NCBI GenBank assembly: GCA_911728435.2
Contig: OU452204.1
Coordinates: forward strand, 20,124,430-20,188,429
DNA from: Apoderus coryli
Taxonomy: Eukaryota > Arthropoda > Insecta > Coleoptera > Attelabidae
DNA: 64,000 bases
Direction: 5' to 3'
A model generated the notes under the pieces. It made no database searches, was not told where the DNA came from, and worked only from the letters and a program-made list of their open reading frames with translations. Positions within the stretch are counted from its first letter, which is position 1, and each line of letters opens with the position of its first letter. The position numbers were made by a program, and so were the translations under genes. Below are positions 1 to 12,209 of this stretch, piece after piece.

Positions 1-90
1 GGGCTTCGAATTATACTTACCCACCCACCGTATTCTCCAGATTTAGCCCCTTACTTATCCTACCGATTTATTGAATGACTAATATATTAC
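1..90 (+). mobile_element. mariner transposase C-terminal remnant
   Basis: Positions 22-51 translate to HPPYSPDLAP, the block that carries the third catalytic Asp region in DD34D mariner transposases. The frame then runs into stops and there is no recognisable N-terminal part inside the window. This is a decayed mariner fragment cut by the window edge. Confidence 0.6.
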
Positions 91-463
91 AACGTCTAAT
101 AATTATTGGATGACAGTGTGATATGTTAAGTAAATTTTTTCTAGGCAAAATCCTCAGGTCTTCACTGGTTTTGACTCTGTTTTCACATCCCTTATCCGCT
201 GTCTATATTATGCTCAAAAATTTAATCAGTTCCTCGTTGTGTAAAATTATAATACTACGACAAGAAATGATTTAAACATTCAAAAATAAAATAGGTGTTC
301 AAGTGACATTTACATTCATTGATGTTAAGATTACATGAACATACTTTTCTACTTATGCGCCTCTATGACCCTGATTTAAGCAACTTTTAGACAAAACTAT
401 TATACCGATTTGCAGCCGCATATTTTTTTAACTATAGCCCACACCCACAGATTAAAAAAAATG

Positions 464-498
464 TATATAAATTCATGTGGATTGTTACAATTATCAGT
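464..498 (+). promoter_or_regulatory. Core promoter of the 531-2680 gene (TATA + initiator)
   Basis: TATATAAA at 464-471 is followed about 30 nt downstream by an arthropod-type initiator TCAGT at 494-498. The start codon follows at 531, giving a 5' UTR of roughly 36 nt. The sequence around the TATA box is nearly the same as the one at 19031-19060. Confidence 0.75.
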
Positions 499-530
499 TG
501 AAGAAAACATCTCAAACTAAACCAATCAAA

Positions 531-2680
531 ATGTTCAAATTGGTAAGTTAATAGTCATTGATTAATAATAAGAAATCAAACTTACTAACAATGTAGAACT
601 ACAAAAAAAAATTTAAAAGCACGTAATATACATTGTAGTAAGATGGAAATCTGATACAAATAGATTATCCGTCGAAGTTTTCTGTCTGAGTTGTAAGTTT
701 TCTTCAACAGTTTGAGGAATAATGGGTTACAATTTAGTATACACTTGTGAAGATGTGGGGTTTTTGAGAATTTATCAAAAGCTACAGGGTTATACATTTT
801 TGGGGTTTGTATTGAATATGAGCATCTCGAACTATTTTGTGAGCCATTACTGCTATCTATTTATGTTTTTTCTGAACAGTATTGTTTTGAAGAGGATTGA
901 AATTTATCTGTAATAGAATGGTATTTTGTAAAGATTTAGGATTACTAATATAAATAAGACGTCGTCTGCTCCATAAAATATTATAATATATGCATGTTCA
1001 AACTGGATCCATCATATCAGACAAGTTTCGAGACGCATAGTTTCACCATCAGGTACTACAATTCAAAGCTAAATTTCCACGTTTCTGACACGTCTTAGAA
1101 CAATTAACTTTTCTATCCTTTCCAATACTATAGTTCTTATTATGATACCTATAAAAAGAAAAGCTATGACTATATATTAGTTCATTTGGTTTTTTAATCT
1201 TTAAATTATGTTAAATTAGTATCGATCAGCATGGATTCTTTGCGAAGCGTTCGTGTGTCACGAATCTTTCGACATTCTCTCAATATATATGTGACGCATG
1301 GGACGTCCGGAATCAGGTCGACGTGGTTTACACTGATTTTCAAAAAGCATTTGACCGGATTGATCATAACATCTTGCTATTAAAGCTTGACTACTTTGGA
1401 TTCTCCCGAGATTTGTTGACTCTGTTTGGGTCTTACCTGGCTCAAAGGCAACAATTCGTCCAGATTGAGAATGTACGGTCCCAAAGCTGCACACCGACTT
1501 CGGGCGTCCCCCAAGGTTCGAATCTTGGCCCTTTGTTATTCCTTCTATTTGTTAACGATATCGTTGACTCAATTCACTGTCGCAAACTTCTTTTTGCTGA
1601 TGATCTGAAAATATTCTGGACCGTTGAGGGTGAACGCGACTGTGTGTACCTCCAGTCTTGTCTAAATTTCCTTAGTGACTGGTGTAATAGAAATAGGTGG
1701 GCACTGAACATAAATAAATGTAATGTTATGACGTATACAAGGAAAGAAAATCCAGTCTTGTTCGACTATCAACTCAATGGTATTTCACTGAAGCGCCTGA
1801 ACATTGTTCAGGACTTAGGTGTAACTTTCGATTCACGTCTCACATTTGTTCCACATATAGACGGGTTATCGTTGGCATGTTCTAGACTGATGGGATTTAT
1901 TATAAGGAATTGCAAATACTTCAATAATATAAGCACTCTCAAGCTACTGTTGCGGCTAATGCTACAAACGATTGCACAATATATTAATGTAAGAAAAAGG
2001 CAAGGTCCCCAATATAGACCCTTGTGGCATACCAGAACAAAAATTAGAGGCACTTGAAAGAACCGTCGCTGACATCAAATATTAAGTCATTGGACTAATT
2101 TGTATGCTAAAGCCGAAAAATAATGTAGACTTTTGTAAGGGTTCTTTATACCTAAATACAAAGCGTTTTGATTAATTTTGATTTTTCTTAAATTGTAAGG
2201 TTTTGAAAAAAAAATAGTTGTTACCAAACGAAACAAATTTTGTCAAAACTACTTCCGAATCTGAAACTTACACAGTGTTTCGTTGATTTATCTGTCAATT
2301 ACTATACCTACTGGGTTTTATTATTAATAGACTCAACCTGTAATATCCTTAATTGGACCACCTCTCCCAATTCATTTGTTACTAACCCTGTATAAACGAA
2401 CAATTTAATTTTCAAAACTAATTGATGTTTTTGTTTTCAGTTCGCCATTGCCTTTGCCGCCATTTTGGCCATCGCATCTGCTGCACCAAAACCAGGCCTC
2501 TTACCTGGTGCTCCAGTAGTTTCTGCTGCATACAGCGCTCCAGTAGTTGGAGGACCACTTGCGTATTCATCTCCAGTTGCATACTCTGCTCCATTGGCTT
2601 ACTCAGCTCCAGTAGCGTACTCTGGATACGCACCAAAAACTGTTTTTTCCGCCGGGGCTCCATACGCTTACTTGGGTTAG
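531..2680 (+). CDS. Small secreted AYSAP-repeat protein (cuticular/NPLP-like), two exons
   Basis: Exon 1 is 531-542 (ATG TTC AAA TTG, MFKL) followed by donor GTAAGT. Exon 2 is 2441-2680 after a TTTTCAG acceptor, phase 0, ending in TAG. The predicted protein has 83 residues. Residues 1-18 form a signal peptide (Ala/Ile-rich core, cleavage near ASA-APKP). The mature part repeats AYSAP/VAYS/LAYS blocks and ends APYAYLG. Such low-complexity Ala-Tyr-Pro-Ser proteins occur in insect cuticle and among neuropeptide-like precursors; which role applies here cannot be told from sequence. AATAAA lies at 2772-2777. The 1898-bp intron holds a LINE fragment and a hammerhead-like motif. The start rests on the shared MFK exon of the family and the TATA/TCAGT promoter 30-65 nt upstream. 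Confidence 0.85.
945..1065 (-). mobile_element. Remnant of a hammerhead-bearing (Penelope-type) repeat
   Basis: The block begins with GACGTCGTCTGCTCCA, shared (with few changes) with 16201-16216 and 39554-39570, and carries a decayed copy of the same hammerhead-like motif on the minus strand. It lies in the first intron of the 531-2680 gene. No reverse transcriptase is attached. Confidence 0.5.
1018..1054 (-). ncRNA. Degenerate hammerhead-like ribozyme motif
   Basis: On the minus strand a CTGATGG box is followed by a poorly paired hairpin and then GAAAC plus TTGTC. The order of parts matches the better copies at 21704-21738 and 39614-39646, but the box has one changed base and stem II is weak, so it is probably inactive. 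Confidence 0.35.
1221..2057 (+). mobile_element. Jockey-like LINE reverse transcriptase fragment
   Basis: The frame is open from about 1224 and reads through RT landmarks: QHGFF, VYTDFQKAFDRIDH (motif A), SGVPQGSNLGPLLF (motif B), LLFADDLKIF (motif C with the catalytic Asp pair), a WCNRN..LN..K block and DLGVTFD. It is close in sequence to the copy at 58.1-59.7 kb. Endonuclease and 5' RT are missing, and similarity ends near 1965, after which the ORF runs on in unrelated sequence. It sits in the intron of the 531-2680 gene, in the same direction. Confidence 0.85.
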
Positions 2681-2810
2681 AATTCGTCTACAGCTAATAC
2701 TTGTGCTCATCTTTGTCTTAGTATTTTCATAATTTCAATATTAATATGTTTGTAAAATGCAATTGTTAAATAATAAACACTTTTTCTTTCAATTTCAATG
2801 AGTTTTATTT

Positions 2811-3090
2811 ACAGGGTGTCCTCATTAATTATTAATAAATCAACATCAGTAAATGAGGAATTTCAGTAATTTTTTGCTTACATTCAAAACCTCTAAAACC
2901 TTTAAAATTTTTATGTCGTAAACGAAGCAAGATATGAAAAAAATAAATGAGATAAAAAAGTTGTACTTTTAGTTGCTTTATCTCAGGACAATATCTAAAT
3001 TAAATTTAAGTCAGTGGCGTACATTTTTTGTCAATAATTAACGCCACTATATAAATTCCATATTTCTAGCAACAATGCTGCCAAATTTGT
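2811..3090 (+). repeat. Dispersed ACAGGGTGT-type non-autonomous repeat, copy 1
   Basis: Starts with ACAGGGTGT directly after the poly(A) region of the 531-2680 gene. It contains an A-rich block (GCAAGATATGAAAAAA, AAAAAAGTTGTACTTTTAG) and GTGGCGTACATTTTTT. The same blocks occur in reverse order and orientation at 18400-18600. No coding capacity. Confidence 0.5.
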
Positions 3091-3528
3091 AATTCATCGG
3101 TAAGGAAATATTGAGCTCTAAATCTAGATCTAGCGAGACCAAAAATGATTCTACTGATGAACCAGTATTCAAAATTACTAGAAAATTATTGTAATCGACA
3201 CAATTTTTTTACTTTTTATCCAAATCTAATTACACATCGAAATACGTCAAAAGAAACATAGAGCATTTTTTTGCGCCCTCTATGAGGGTTGCTATTTATG
3301 TAGTGAGAAAGAAATATTTTTGTTTCTTTTCAAAATATTCTCCTTCCCTTCCCTGCGATGAAACGAGCCTTCAAAGCACTTTCTCCAGTCACAAAAGTGT
3401 CAAACCGTAAACCTATTAAATGCAAATTGAAACAAGCTCATTTTCCAAATCAACAATAATTTTATTACATCACAACCGAAATTCACAAATTTTATTTTGA
3501 AAGTCAATACCTAATACAAATCGAATGT

Positions 3529-4440
3529 TTACAAGTAAGCGTAGGGAGCAGCAGCAGCGTAGGCAGTGTAAGGCAAAGGTGCCGAGTACAAAGGTGCACC
3601 AGCGTAGCTGGAATAGATTGGACTGGCTGAATATGTGGACACCAAGGGAGCACTATAGCTGTTGTAAGCGATGGCCGGTGCTAGAAGTTGGGGCTTGGGT
3701 TTTGGCTCTGCGACGGTGAAAGCCAACACTGCAAAGAAGACAGCTACTACCTGGAAATATAAAAAATAAATTTTAAATTGTGTTTTTCTTATGAAAATTG
3801 AATTCTTATCAAGCTTGAAGGCTTGGTAAGCGTTTTTTGAAATATTTTCAAATAAATAGTTTAATTTATACAGCATATTAATCTGATACAGGAATTCTGC
3901 AGCAACTTTATAAAATCTTAAAGCAGTATCCAGAAGCAATCCAAGATGATTTGGCACAGACTCTTATCTGTATGAGATTTGCGATTCAATCCCTCCTTAA
4001 CTCACCTCTAAATGCTGCTAAATCCACATTAATCATTTCGATATTGTTCTAATATTTTCAGCAGGAAACTAGTGATATATTTCAGTCTCGTCAGCATAAG
4101 CATGCTATTTATTATTTGGCACCTATTGAATAAAGGACTTCAAATAGAGCTCCGTGGGACTTCATTCTTTAGCCCTTTTCGCATGATATTTTTCCATCTA
4201 ACTTAACCCTTTGATATCCCTATTTCAGAAAAGGTGTAAGGATGCATTACCAATAAACTCAAGGCAATGAAAAGCCTTGAAGAATTCAAGAAGAACCAAA
4301 GATGTTAAAAAATCCTAATCCTATCAATTTAACTTAAATTACAATTTAATTAATTATTTTTTGATTAAAATAAAAATTCTACTAACTAAACAGTTTTGTA
4401 AAATATAAATTATAAGAAATATACTTACAAACTTGAACAT
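3529..4440 (-). CDS. Small secreted Ala/Tyr-rich protein (cuticular/NPLP-like), two exons
   Basis: Exon 1 is 4429-4440 on the minus strand (MFKF, donor GTAAGTAT). Exon 2 is 3529-3750 after a TTTCCAG acceptor. The 77-residue product has a signal peptide to about Ala18 (VVAVFFAVLAFTVA), then EPKPKPQ and a Tyr/Ser/Ala/Pro-rich tail with YSAP, YSSYAGAP and a PYAYL end. The tail resembles the C-terminus of the 531-2680 product (APYAYLG), so the two divergent neighbours look like paralogues. TATAAAA is at 4510-4516 (minus); AATAAA is at 3491-3496 (minus). A longer open frame reaches upstream to 3957, but it crosses the acceptor into intron and lacks a signal peptide, so the spliced model is preferred. 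Confidence 0.82.
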
Positions 4441-4509
4441 GTTGATATTTTTAAAGTTGTTACTTGACTTGTGAAATCAAATTATACTCGCCACTAGCAT
4501 TTCAGTCGC

Positions 4510-4516
4510 TTTTATA
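4510..4516 (-). promoter_or_regulatory. TATA box of the 3529-4440 gene
   Basis: TATAAAA on the minus strand lies about 70 nt before the start codon at 4440. The expected transcription start is near 4485; no perfect TCAGT initiator is seen there. Confidence 0.6.
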
Positions 4517-5049
4517 CAAAATTTCAGCCATTGTGACAGTACGGGGGTAGCATGGACTGGTTGAATTTTTTCTTTACCAGTTAACAATAAAAGAATTTTG
4601 TAAGAAATACATTAAAAATTCAATGCAGTGCTCCGTAAAATGGTGTAAATCAAGTCCGCGAACGACCGTGACATCAAGCTGCGTAGTTTAGTTTAGTTAT
4701 CTTTTTATTACTATTTGCATTGATATACTTGTTTCACATATTATTATCTATAATAAGTGAAGAAAAATTTTGTTATTATACCGGGTTTCGGTCGGTTATG
4801 GATCAACTACACTGTGGGTAGTACTTAGGTCGACGGGGACAAGTCGGCTAAAATGTTTCGATGTCAGCTTACTTATTTTAACTACAACCCTATATCTATT
4901 TTTTGGATTCTACTTGTAATTCTAAAGATAGTTCATGTAAATATGTCCAGTTGACTTCGAAATATTTGAAAGTTTCTATTAAAAATGACGTTTGCAGCGG
5001 TTAATTACAATTTTTGATTATATGGAAGCTTTAATAAATATTTAAAACA

Positions 5050-6240
5050 TATCATTACGTTAGGTCGCTTCTCTCCAGTTGGATAAACTTCCCGGTGTTG
5101 GCCTCTGAAGGTTTGATAAACCTTTTTGATTGTCTTAGGCCTGGAGTGTTTCTCCAGTAGGACTTAAGTTGTTCCTTTTCCCATCTCCGAAGTTCTTCCT
5201 TCATATGGCTTTTTGGAAAGCCACAGATGGGTTCCGGGCCGCAGAAGGGAGCGTTTGCACCCTCTTTTGCAAGTTGGTCCGCCGCTTCGGTCCCCTCTAT
5301 GCCTTCATGTCCTGGCACCCATGTCAGAGTAATATTTTTCCACTGAGCTGCCAGTTGCTTTAGGGTCTGTTTGCATTCCCATGCTAGCTTTGACGTGAAG
5401 GTGTAAGACCTCAGTGCTTTTAACGCAGCTTGACTGTCTGACATAATATTGATCTGCCGTTCCGGGATGCCTCTCTGCAGGCATTCTTGAGCACAACGAT
5501 TAATAGCGTTGATCTCTGCTTGGAATATAGTGGGACTTTTCCCGAGAGATTCAGAGAGCCTGTAATTTGGCCCGTATACTCCCATGCCTGTGTTCCCTTC
5601 TATTCCTTTTGAACCGTCCGTATACCAGACGGATGTGTTTTCTGGGAATCGTGGTTCCCCATTTAGCCAATTTTGACGGTTTGCAATGACCACTTCAAAT
5701 GGGATTTCAAAATCATGTTTGCGTGGCAAAGCGTCCGACGGTTTTCTTCTTGAATCCAAAGGTATTAGATTCAGGATTCCCATGTCTCCCTCTAGATCGC
5801 CAGATTTGTATTCCATTACCTGTGCCAGTTTCAGAGTGCTAATTGCTGCCTCTTTTTTGACTAGGACAGGCAAAGGTATTAGATGCAGCAGCGTTTCCAT
5901 CGCTGCTGTGGAGCAAGTTCGCATTGCCCCTGTTATTCCTAAACATGCAAGCCGTTGCAACTTTTGAAGACGGCATTGTGTATGCTTAATATTAACTTTT
6001 GGCCACCATACTAATGAGGCGTATGTAACCATGGGTTTAATGACTGTTTGGTACACCCAGTATGTGAGCTTTGGCTTTAGCCCCCAAGTCCTACCGAGTA
6101 GTCTGTGACACGTCCATATGGCCGCTGTGGCTTTCGATATGGTTTTCTCTTTTCCAGATTAGTCGTTTATCCGGGATTACTCCCAGGTATTTGACTTTAT
6201 CCGAAAGGCAAATTTGCTCACCGCTGAGAGTTATAGATCT
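5050..6240 (-). mobile_element. I-clade-like LINE fragment with RNase H domain
   Basis: The frame 6056-5055 (333 codons) starts in the RT thumb region (VIKPMVTYASLVWWP) and continues into a ribonuclease H domain: WYTDGSK (first catalytic Asp), FQAEINAI (Glu), MSDSQAALKAL (second Asp), WVPGHEGIEGTEAADQLAKEGA (final Asp/His block). Upstream to about 6240 a second, shifted frame holds LLGRTWGLKPKLTYW and KYLGVIPD, also RT C-terminal sequence. RNase H in a non-LTR element points to the I/R1/LOA group. The 3' end of the ORF is lost near 5055. A more damaged relative is at 30995-31743. Confidence 0.88.
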
Positions 6241-7059
6241 ACTTTAGGGCACAAGTTTTTTTGTTATCACTCTCTCTCATATTCTCCATAAATAAATTTG
6301 AATAGGGTTTATAAATTTAGTAATAATCACGACTTAGACAGATACGTGTGATGATACCGGAAGTAGGTGGCAATAGACATATTTCACAAGGAACGACCTA
6401 TATTATATTGTTACAGGTTTCGATTTCTGCACGACGTTAAGTAGATTTTGTTCATCAAATTTTGATCGTTTGTGACTTGAAGTTGTTATGTCAAAAATGA
6501 CATGCGGGTTCTTTATCAATTAATTTGATTTGTTTAGGCATAGGAATATAAACACGACAACATAGAATCCTCTGGTGTTTATAAAATACGTGGTTCTCAT
6601 GAATCTTCTATAAGAAATGTCTTTGAGATATCTCAATATGTAATACCTATGTTCTTTTTAAAATATCAAAGTTGCGGTCTTTTCCCGGTATAACCGGAAG
6701 TAAAATTGTAAAATGCTAGTAGGCAAAATTACAGAAAAACAGGCTCTATAGTTTCCCATTCACATCGATTCAGCTCGAAGTGATTAATTGATCTCTACGC
6801 ATATCTCATCACGAATTGCACCGATCGATATGTCGAAGAGCAAAACATAGACTTCTTTTTGTAAATTTGGCAGCTGACCAAATTCAATCTAAACTATTTT
6901 CAGGATGACGACATTTTCAGTTATAGTCGATATAAGTCGATGACTACTTTGTTATTTATTGCGATTTTGAATTGTACGGAAAATTCTAGGTACATTTCAT
7001 TATTCTGCCTTCAACCGTTTTCCAAATTTAGAAACAAATTACAGATGCAGATCCGTACT
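6241..7059. other. Spacer without recognised genes
   Basis: AT-rich intergenic sequence. Two ACCGGAAGT-type words (about 6357 and 6690) hint at short non-autonomous repeats, but no terminal repeats or coding frames are supported. Confidence 0.5.
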
Positions 7060-8065
7060 TAATTGATCTTCTTCTTAGGACGCCGTCTCCCTACGAAGGT
7101 TGGCGATCCAAATGGCTATTGTTGTGCGGGAAACTGCAGCTCTGAAAATTTCTATGGACGTCTGTCCGAACCATCTACGTAAGTCCCTCAGCCATGAATT
7201 TTGTCTACGGCCGACTGACCGTTTTCCTTCAATCTTTCCCTCTATTATCAGGCGGAGAATCTCACATCGTTCGCCTCTCATGATATGTCCTAGGTACTGC
7301 AGCTTTTTCTCCTTGATTGTCGTGAGGAGTTCTTTGTGTTTACCCATTTGCTGCATAACCTCTATGTTTGTCTTATGTGCCGTCCAAGAAACTCGCAGCA
7401 TTCGTCTGTAGGCGTACATTTCGAACGCATCGATTCTCTTTTCTGTGGTTGCATCAATGGTCCAGCTCTCACATCCGTATAGAAGGACAGGGAAGATGTA
7501 GCAGCGAAGTAATCTAATCCGGAGGTCCAGGCTGAGGTCTCGGTTTGCCAGAAGTGTCCTCATGTTATTCAGAATTTTCCGTGCTTGCGCAATTCTTGAT
7601 CTAATTTCGGTCTTTGAGTCGCATTGCTGGCTGACGAGTACCCCCAAGTATTTTATAGATGACACTTGTGTAATGTGCTCTCCGTTGATCATTAGAGTAA
7701 CGGGTCTTGGTGATTTTGAGAATACCATCAGTTTGGTCTTGGATGTATTCATATAAAGCCCAAAGTTCTCACTATACTCCACAATAAGGTTCATAAGGGA
7801 TTGAAGTTCTGTTATACTGCTGGCTATTACGACGGTATCATCTGCATATCGAAGGTTACTTATATTGATTCCATTGATCTTTATGCCTGCAGTTGAATTT
7901 TCGAGAGCTTCGATGAATATTGCCTCAGAGTAGAGATTAAACAGTAGTGGGGACAGTACACAACCCTGTCGCACGCCCCTTCTTATTGCTATTTCTTCTG
8001 ATGTGGACCCTTCGATTTTGACTGTTGCTGTTTGGTGCCAATAAAGTTCAGTAATGATCTTAACT
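7060..8065 (-). mobile_element. RTE-clade LINE, 3' half, open reading frame intact
   Basis: The frame is open from about 8060 to the stop at 7075. It contains RRGVRQGCVLSPLLFNLYSE (motif B region), LRYADDTVVIA (motif C catalytic YADD), KYLGV, LYGCESW, AFEMYAYRRMLRVSW, QYLGHIMR and GKRSVGRRQNSWLRDLR, all typical of RTE/BovB-type elements. The apurinic endonuclease and 5' RT are absent, so it is 5'-truncated. The 3' end carries an AAGAAGAAG run, common in RTE tails. The lack of stops suggests a fairly young insertion. A 3'-terminal scrap of a related element is at about 44740-44830. Confidence 0.9.
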
Positions 8066-10185
8066 TAACTTAATTGATAGTTGCTCCATAACAGATGAAT
8101 TTTTCGTAACTTGCTCATAGCGTTTTGTTGTCAAAGACTTAGCGCAGATAAATCCCAGAGAAAACTGTCCGTCTTATACAGGGTTCTCATAAAAAAATAT
8201 AGAAATATGACTTCAAAAAATGCCAAAAACCCAACCATTGAAAAATAACAAAGTTCTGATACACTGAAGCAATATCCGGAAGTGCCGTCATCCAAAAAAT
8301 ATTTTAGATGAATAATACTCATGGACTTTGGCAGCAGCCTGATTGTCAACCAAATTCGGTTTATGTTAAGCGTTACGCAAACACCGAATATGCTCGCGAA
8401 AAAATAGCCACAACGCGTTATATATATATATATATTTTGAGGAAGCTAAAATGCGTTGTGAAATATTTTTTCCCTCACTGAGAGCGGTCCTTTTCCCAAA
8501 AACATCCTCGTGATTCCTTTCATAAGTGAGACTCAACAAGATCCTTCAATTGAAATGATTAAGAAACTTATTATTTTCAAAATTATACCGTTTTATTGTA
8601 TTAGGCACCAGTGGGAGTAATATTATCAAATTCGACCTTGTTAATTTCGCATCGTAAGCATAATATAACAAAATTTAAATAATATGCTAATACAAATTTA
8701 CAAAGAACGATTTGATTAAAGGAAACTTTGTCTAAACGTTGTTGGGCAAGGTTAAAAATTATTTTCCTTACGGGATGCCAATATCACCGCCGCGACAACA
8801 AGACCTTGTTCCCCTTTAAGGTTTTATCCTTCTACGGGATCAGTCATAAGCGCGTGTGGAGTTTTTCTTATGGGTAATGGGAATTAATAATGAAAAACAG
8901 ATTAGATACTCACTTTTGGTGCGACATCATCATTTTTGTTTTTAAGTTATTTAAAGTAAACTAAGCCTAATTTTGACTAGCAAAAATTCCTCTGTCGAAT
9001 GAACTTTAAAACTTGCCCGAGTATTTTTGTTCATTATAATTTCAATGCTACAGTTTTTACAATGTTTATTTATTACTTCATGATTTCTATAACTTCCTTG
9101 TTAATTTTGGTAATGTTTACTGTAAAGTTCGCAATACAGCTGGGTTATCAGTTTGCTCTGGTCTTCTTGTCGTTCTTTGCATCATTTTGTTTCATTTTTT
9201 GTTTTTGTTTTACACTTTTGCATTTGTTTCTAGTCGTTTTCTTACTTCTTCTTTTATTACTTTAAGAAGAATAATTCTTCTGATGTTGTTCTACAAAAAA
9301 AGCAGCACTAAGCTTTAGGGCAATATAAAACTAGATCTGTTCAACCTGCTTAGAGCCTCTAATGAAGCATATTCCATCTTTGAGTTCGAGGCTTTAGAGG
9401 TACGCCTATGCTTTCATTCAGTTTCCTCTATATTTCCCCCGTCTTCCTGACGAAAAACCTTCCTAGTAATATTATGTACTTAAACTAATTACCATTGATT
9501 ATTTTTTATGGATAACGCAGTCTCCCATGTCATACCTATCTGACATTTAGAACATGTTGAAGGTAAGGTCTACCATGTTTATTGGAGACGTAAGCGTTAT
9601 GATGCATTTTCTCTTCATAGTCATACATAAAACCTGGAATATTAAGGTTACATTATGTAATAAAGAAAAATTGTTATATTCGGCACTTATTGAGGCCTTA
9701 TATGAAGGCCTGGATAGAGAATCCATGTACTTTACTTTTAGTAGTTTTAAAGCGTTTTTCATAAAATGATCAAGGTGATGTAAATAAATACAGGGTCACT
9801 TAATGCTATGTAAATTATTTTAAGAAATGTTTGCTGAACGAAGGAGAAAAGCACGAACTGTCCCATTTTTGACACTTATAGAGTATATGCTCCTCAGTAT
9901 TAGTGCTATCAAAAAAGCCATGTGCTGTTTTGGGTCATACTTAAAATGGTGAAATTAAAATTAGAAAATTGGAATAATCGTAAGATTTCAGAATGAGTAT
10001 AGAGGGTCAGGTAACAAAGCTATCGGATCTAACCTCATTGTTTGAATTGGAAAATATTGTATAATATTTAAAATCTATCGAAAGAAAAAACTTTTTTCAC
10101 AAATATAACACACCCTGGATGATATTGCTTTCCTAGACAATTTATTTAACTTTATTCCTATAAACCACAGTATAGGCCATAAAAC
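8066..10185. other. Spacer without recognised genes
   Basis: AT-rich intergenic sequence. It has a short TA dinucleotide run at 8419-8434, a possible small repeat starting TACAGGGTTCTC near 8176, and T-rich low-complexity sequence at 9150-9260 that yields a spurious hydrophobic ORF. I see no exon with family-like splice signals. Confidence 0.5.
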
Positions 10186-10189
10186 AAAA

Positions 10190-10440
10190 GCTTGGGTCGG
10201 CGAAGCCTGGGCGGGTTGGTCTTCTTGGGTCGGCGAGACCATTGTTGGCTTAGTCTGCTTGGGTCGGCGAGGCCTGGGCTGGCTTGTCTGCTTGGGTCGG
10301 CTTGGCTTGCTTGGGTCAGCCAGAACTGGGCAGGGTGGTCTGCTTGGGTCGGCGACAACTTTGTCGCTTGGCATACTTGGGTCGGCGAGGCCTAAGTTGG
10401 CCTAGCCTGCTTGGGTCGACGAGGCCTGGGCTGGCTTTTT
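10190..10440. repeat. GC-rich minisatellite, 33-bp unit, about 8 copies
   Basis: Each unit starts GCTTGGGTCGGCGAGGCCTG or a close variant, and full units measure 33 bp; one copy is shortened. About eight units run from 10190 to 10438. GC content is far above the surroundings. Because 33 is a multiple of three, several overlapping ORFs on both strands (Pro/Ser/Arg-rich or Gly/Leu-rich 11-residue repeats) stay open through the array; they have no promoter or homologue support and are read as by-products. Confidence 0.9.
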
Positions 10441-10679
10441 ATGAAAATGACTTACCAACATTTTGAAAAATTTGATATGATGTCAGTATATTATTTACAA
10501 CAATTTATAGTTTGTTCGCTATCCAGAAAGACGACAACCATTTAAGGACATATTCCGACAACTGAAACATAATTTTAACACTTACAGCTTTTTTACGAAG
10601 CCGAGATCAAAGGCTTATAATAAAGAAAACAAGGAAAATGAGGAAATACGCGAACAGAGTTTCCCGGACATACATTCTG

Positions 10680-11130
10680 GTACCAGGCGAACGAAGAAGC
10701 CAATAAGTTAGCAAAAAAGGGTGTGTCAACCCCTCTTCTAGGGCCTCAACCATTCTGCGGTTTAGGGAAACACACGTACAAGGAGAAGTTCAGAATTAAG
10801 GAAGAAACAGATAGCGCAATATTCCGACGTAACATTCCTGAACTCCAAGAAATTCCTTGGAAACTTCAATCATGAAAGATCCAAAATCTGTTTAGATCTC
10901 AGTAAAAACGGGCTACGCATCCTTACAGGAAATTGTCACCTTAGGAAACATATGGCAAGATTAGGCCTAGAAGAGAGCGACGAATGCAGATTGTGGACGA
11001 AACTCCTGATTACCTAGTATCAGAATGCGCCGCTATCACAAGCCAATGCAAGGAACACTTGGGGCATGAAATCGTGCAAGATGGAGACGTGAAGCTCCAC
11101 AATTTGATGGTGAGTGTAGTGAATCTCATC
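10680..11130 (+). mobile_element. Decayed LINE RNase H tail
   Basis: From about 10690 the frame reads NEEANKLAKKGVSTPLLGP, QPFCGLGKHTYKE, matching the end of an RNase H domain and the tail behind it. Near 10980 an ECRL..DETPDYLVSEC block (the Cys/His C-terminal motif of I-like elements) follows in a shifted frame. Several stops and shifts show it is dead. Confidence 0.65.
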
Positions 11131-11179
11131 TTGGTGAAGTTTTCACTGCTATTGTGTGGTCTTAAGCACACATCCTAAT

Positions 11180-12165
11180 TTTATTTTTTAAAATCACTTT
11201 TTATAAATATAGCAATCAAAATCCGCTTCTCACTGGTTTTTAAATAACTCTAACGAGGAGCGTTCTTTTCACACAAACATAATTTGGTCAGATGAATGTT
11301 AACCGACATAGTGAAAGACATTTTGCTAGTCCGACATCGTAGCAAGAATAATCTCCTATTCTTTAGGAGGTTTTTTGTTGTATTTGGCCCACTTATTCAA
11401 AAGGCTGACAGCAACATTTAATGAGTATGTACAGCAGAAGGGATTGCCAATCGCGAAACTTTACTGAAGAAATAAATACTGTCCTAAAATAACAACCTAA
11501 TTTAACCAACGCCAAGACTCTTTTACAAATTCTAAATTTTGGTTCATTTCGGTGTCATAGACCCAGTAAATGTAAAATCAGCCCTTGGTTTAAATGCACC
11601 ATTTGCGACTGAGTATGGTTTTTTTTATTTAAACTAAAACAGCTTTTATGCAGATATCGCAGATGCACGTTATGGAGCTGGATTTGGTTGTATAAATAAA
11701 CCTACAGTTTGTATTGTTGCATTTATTTTGAAACATCCCTCATTATCTATTAGCTCTTATTCAAGTTACATGGGTTTATGTTCTTATTATATAAACTTAG
11801 ATAATTAACACAATAGCATCAGCTCTCCATTTGTGTTTATTCAAATTGCAGCCTGAAATTAGATCTGGATCCTCTCTAAAGCATTCATGTGCTTTTCAAG
11901 TTAAAAACAATACAGTACATCTATTTTCAAAACTGTTCACAAACAAAGTATCTTTATAAATAAACTAAAGGTAATTTCTTAAATAATTGCAATGGTATAC
12001 TGGAGGTTATCATTTAAAAATTTTGGTGGTATAGTTTTCCACATACACACTGTATATAGTAGGCGATTGGTTTAAATTTCAAGTCGACATGCCTTGCCAC
12101 GTCGCATTGTAAAAAATCTTATAAAAAAAATACAATAAATTCAACTAAATTAGTAATAATTACAT
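11180..12165. other. Spacer without recognised genes
   Basis: AT-rich intergenic DNA between the LINE tail and the 12210-13003 gene. No coding, RNA or terminal-repeat signal could be supported. Confidence 0.45.
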
Positions 12166-12209
12166 AATTTATATGTACACAAATCTTTATTCAATATTTT
12201 TCATTGTTG

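Noticed and set aside
3751..3957. N-terminal extension of the 3529 gene as an unspliced ORF
   Set aside because: It runs through the acceptor into intron and would place the signal peptide internally; the MFKF exon gives a better model.
8999..9265. 88-codon hydrophobic ORF
   Set aside because: It follows from T-rich low-complexity DNA (Phe/Leu runs). There is no promoter, splice signal or family resemblance.
10075..10466. Overlapping Pro/Ser- and Gly/Leu-rich ORFs on both strands
   Set aside because: They are translations of the 33-bp minisatellite, which stays open because the unit is a multiple of three.
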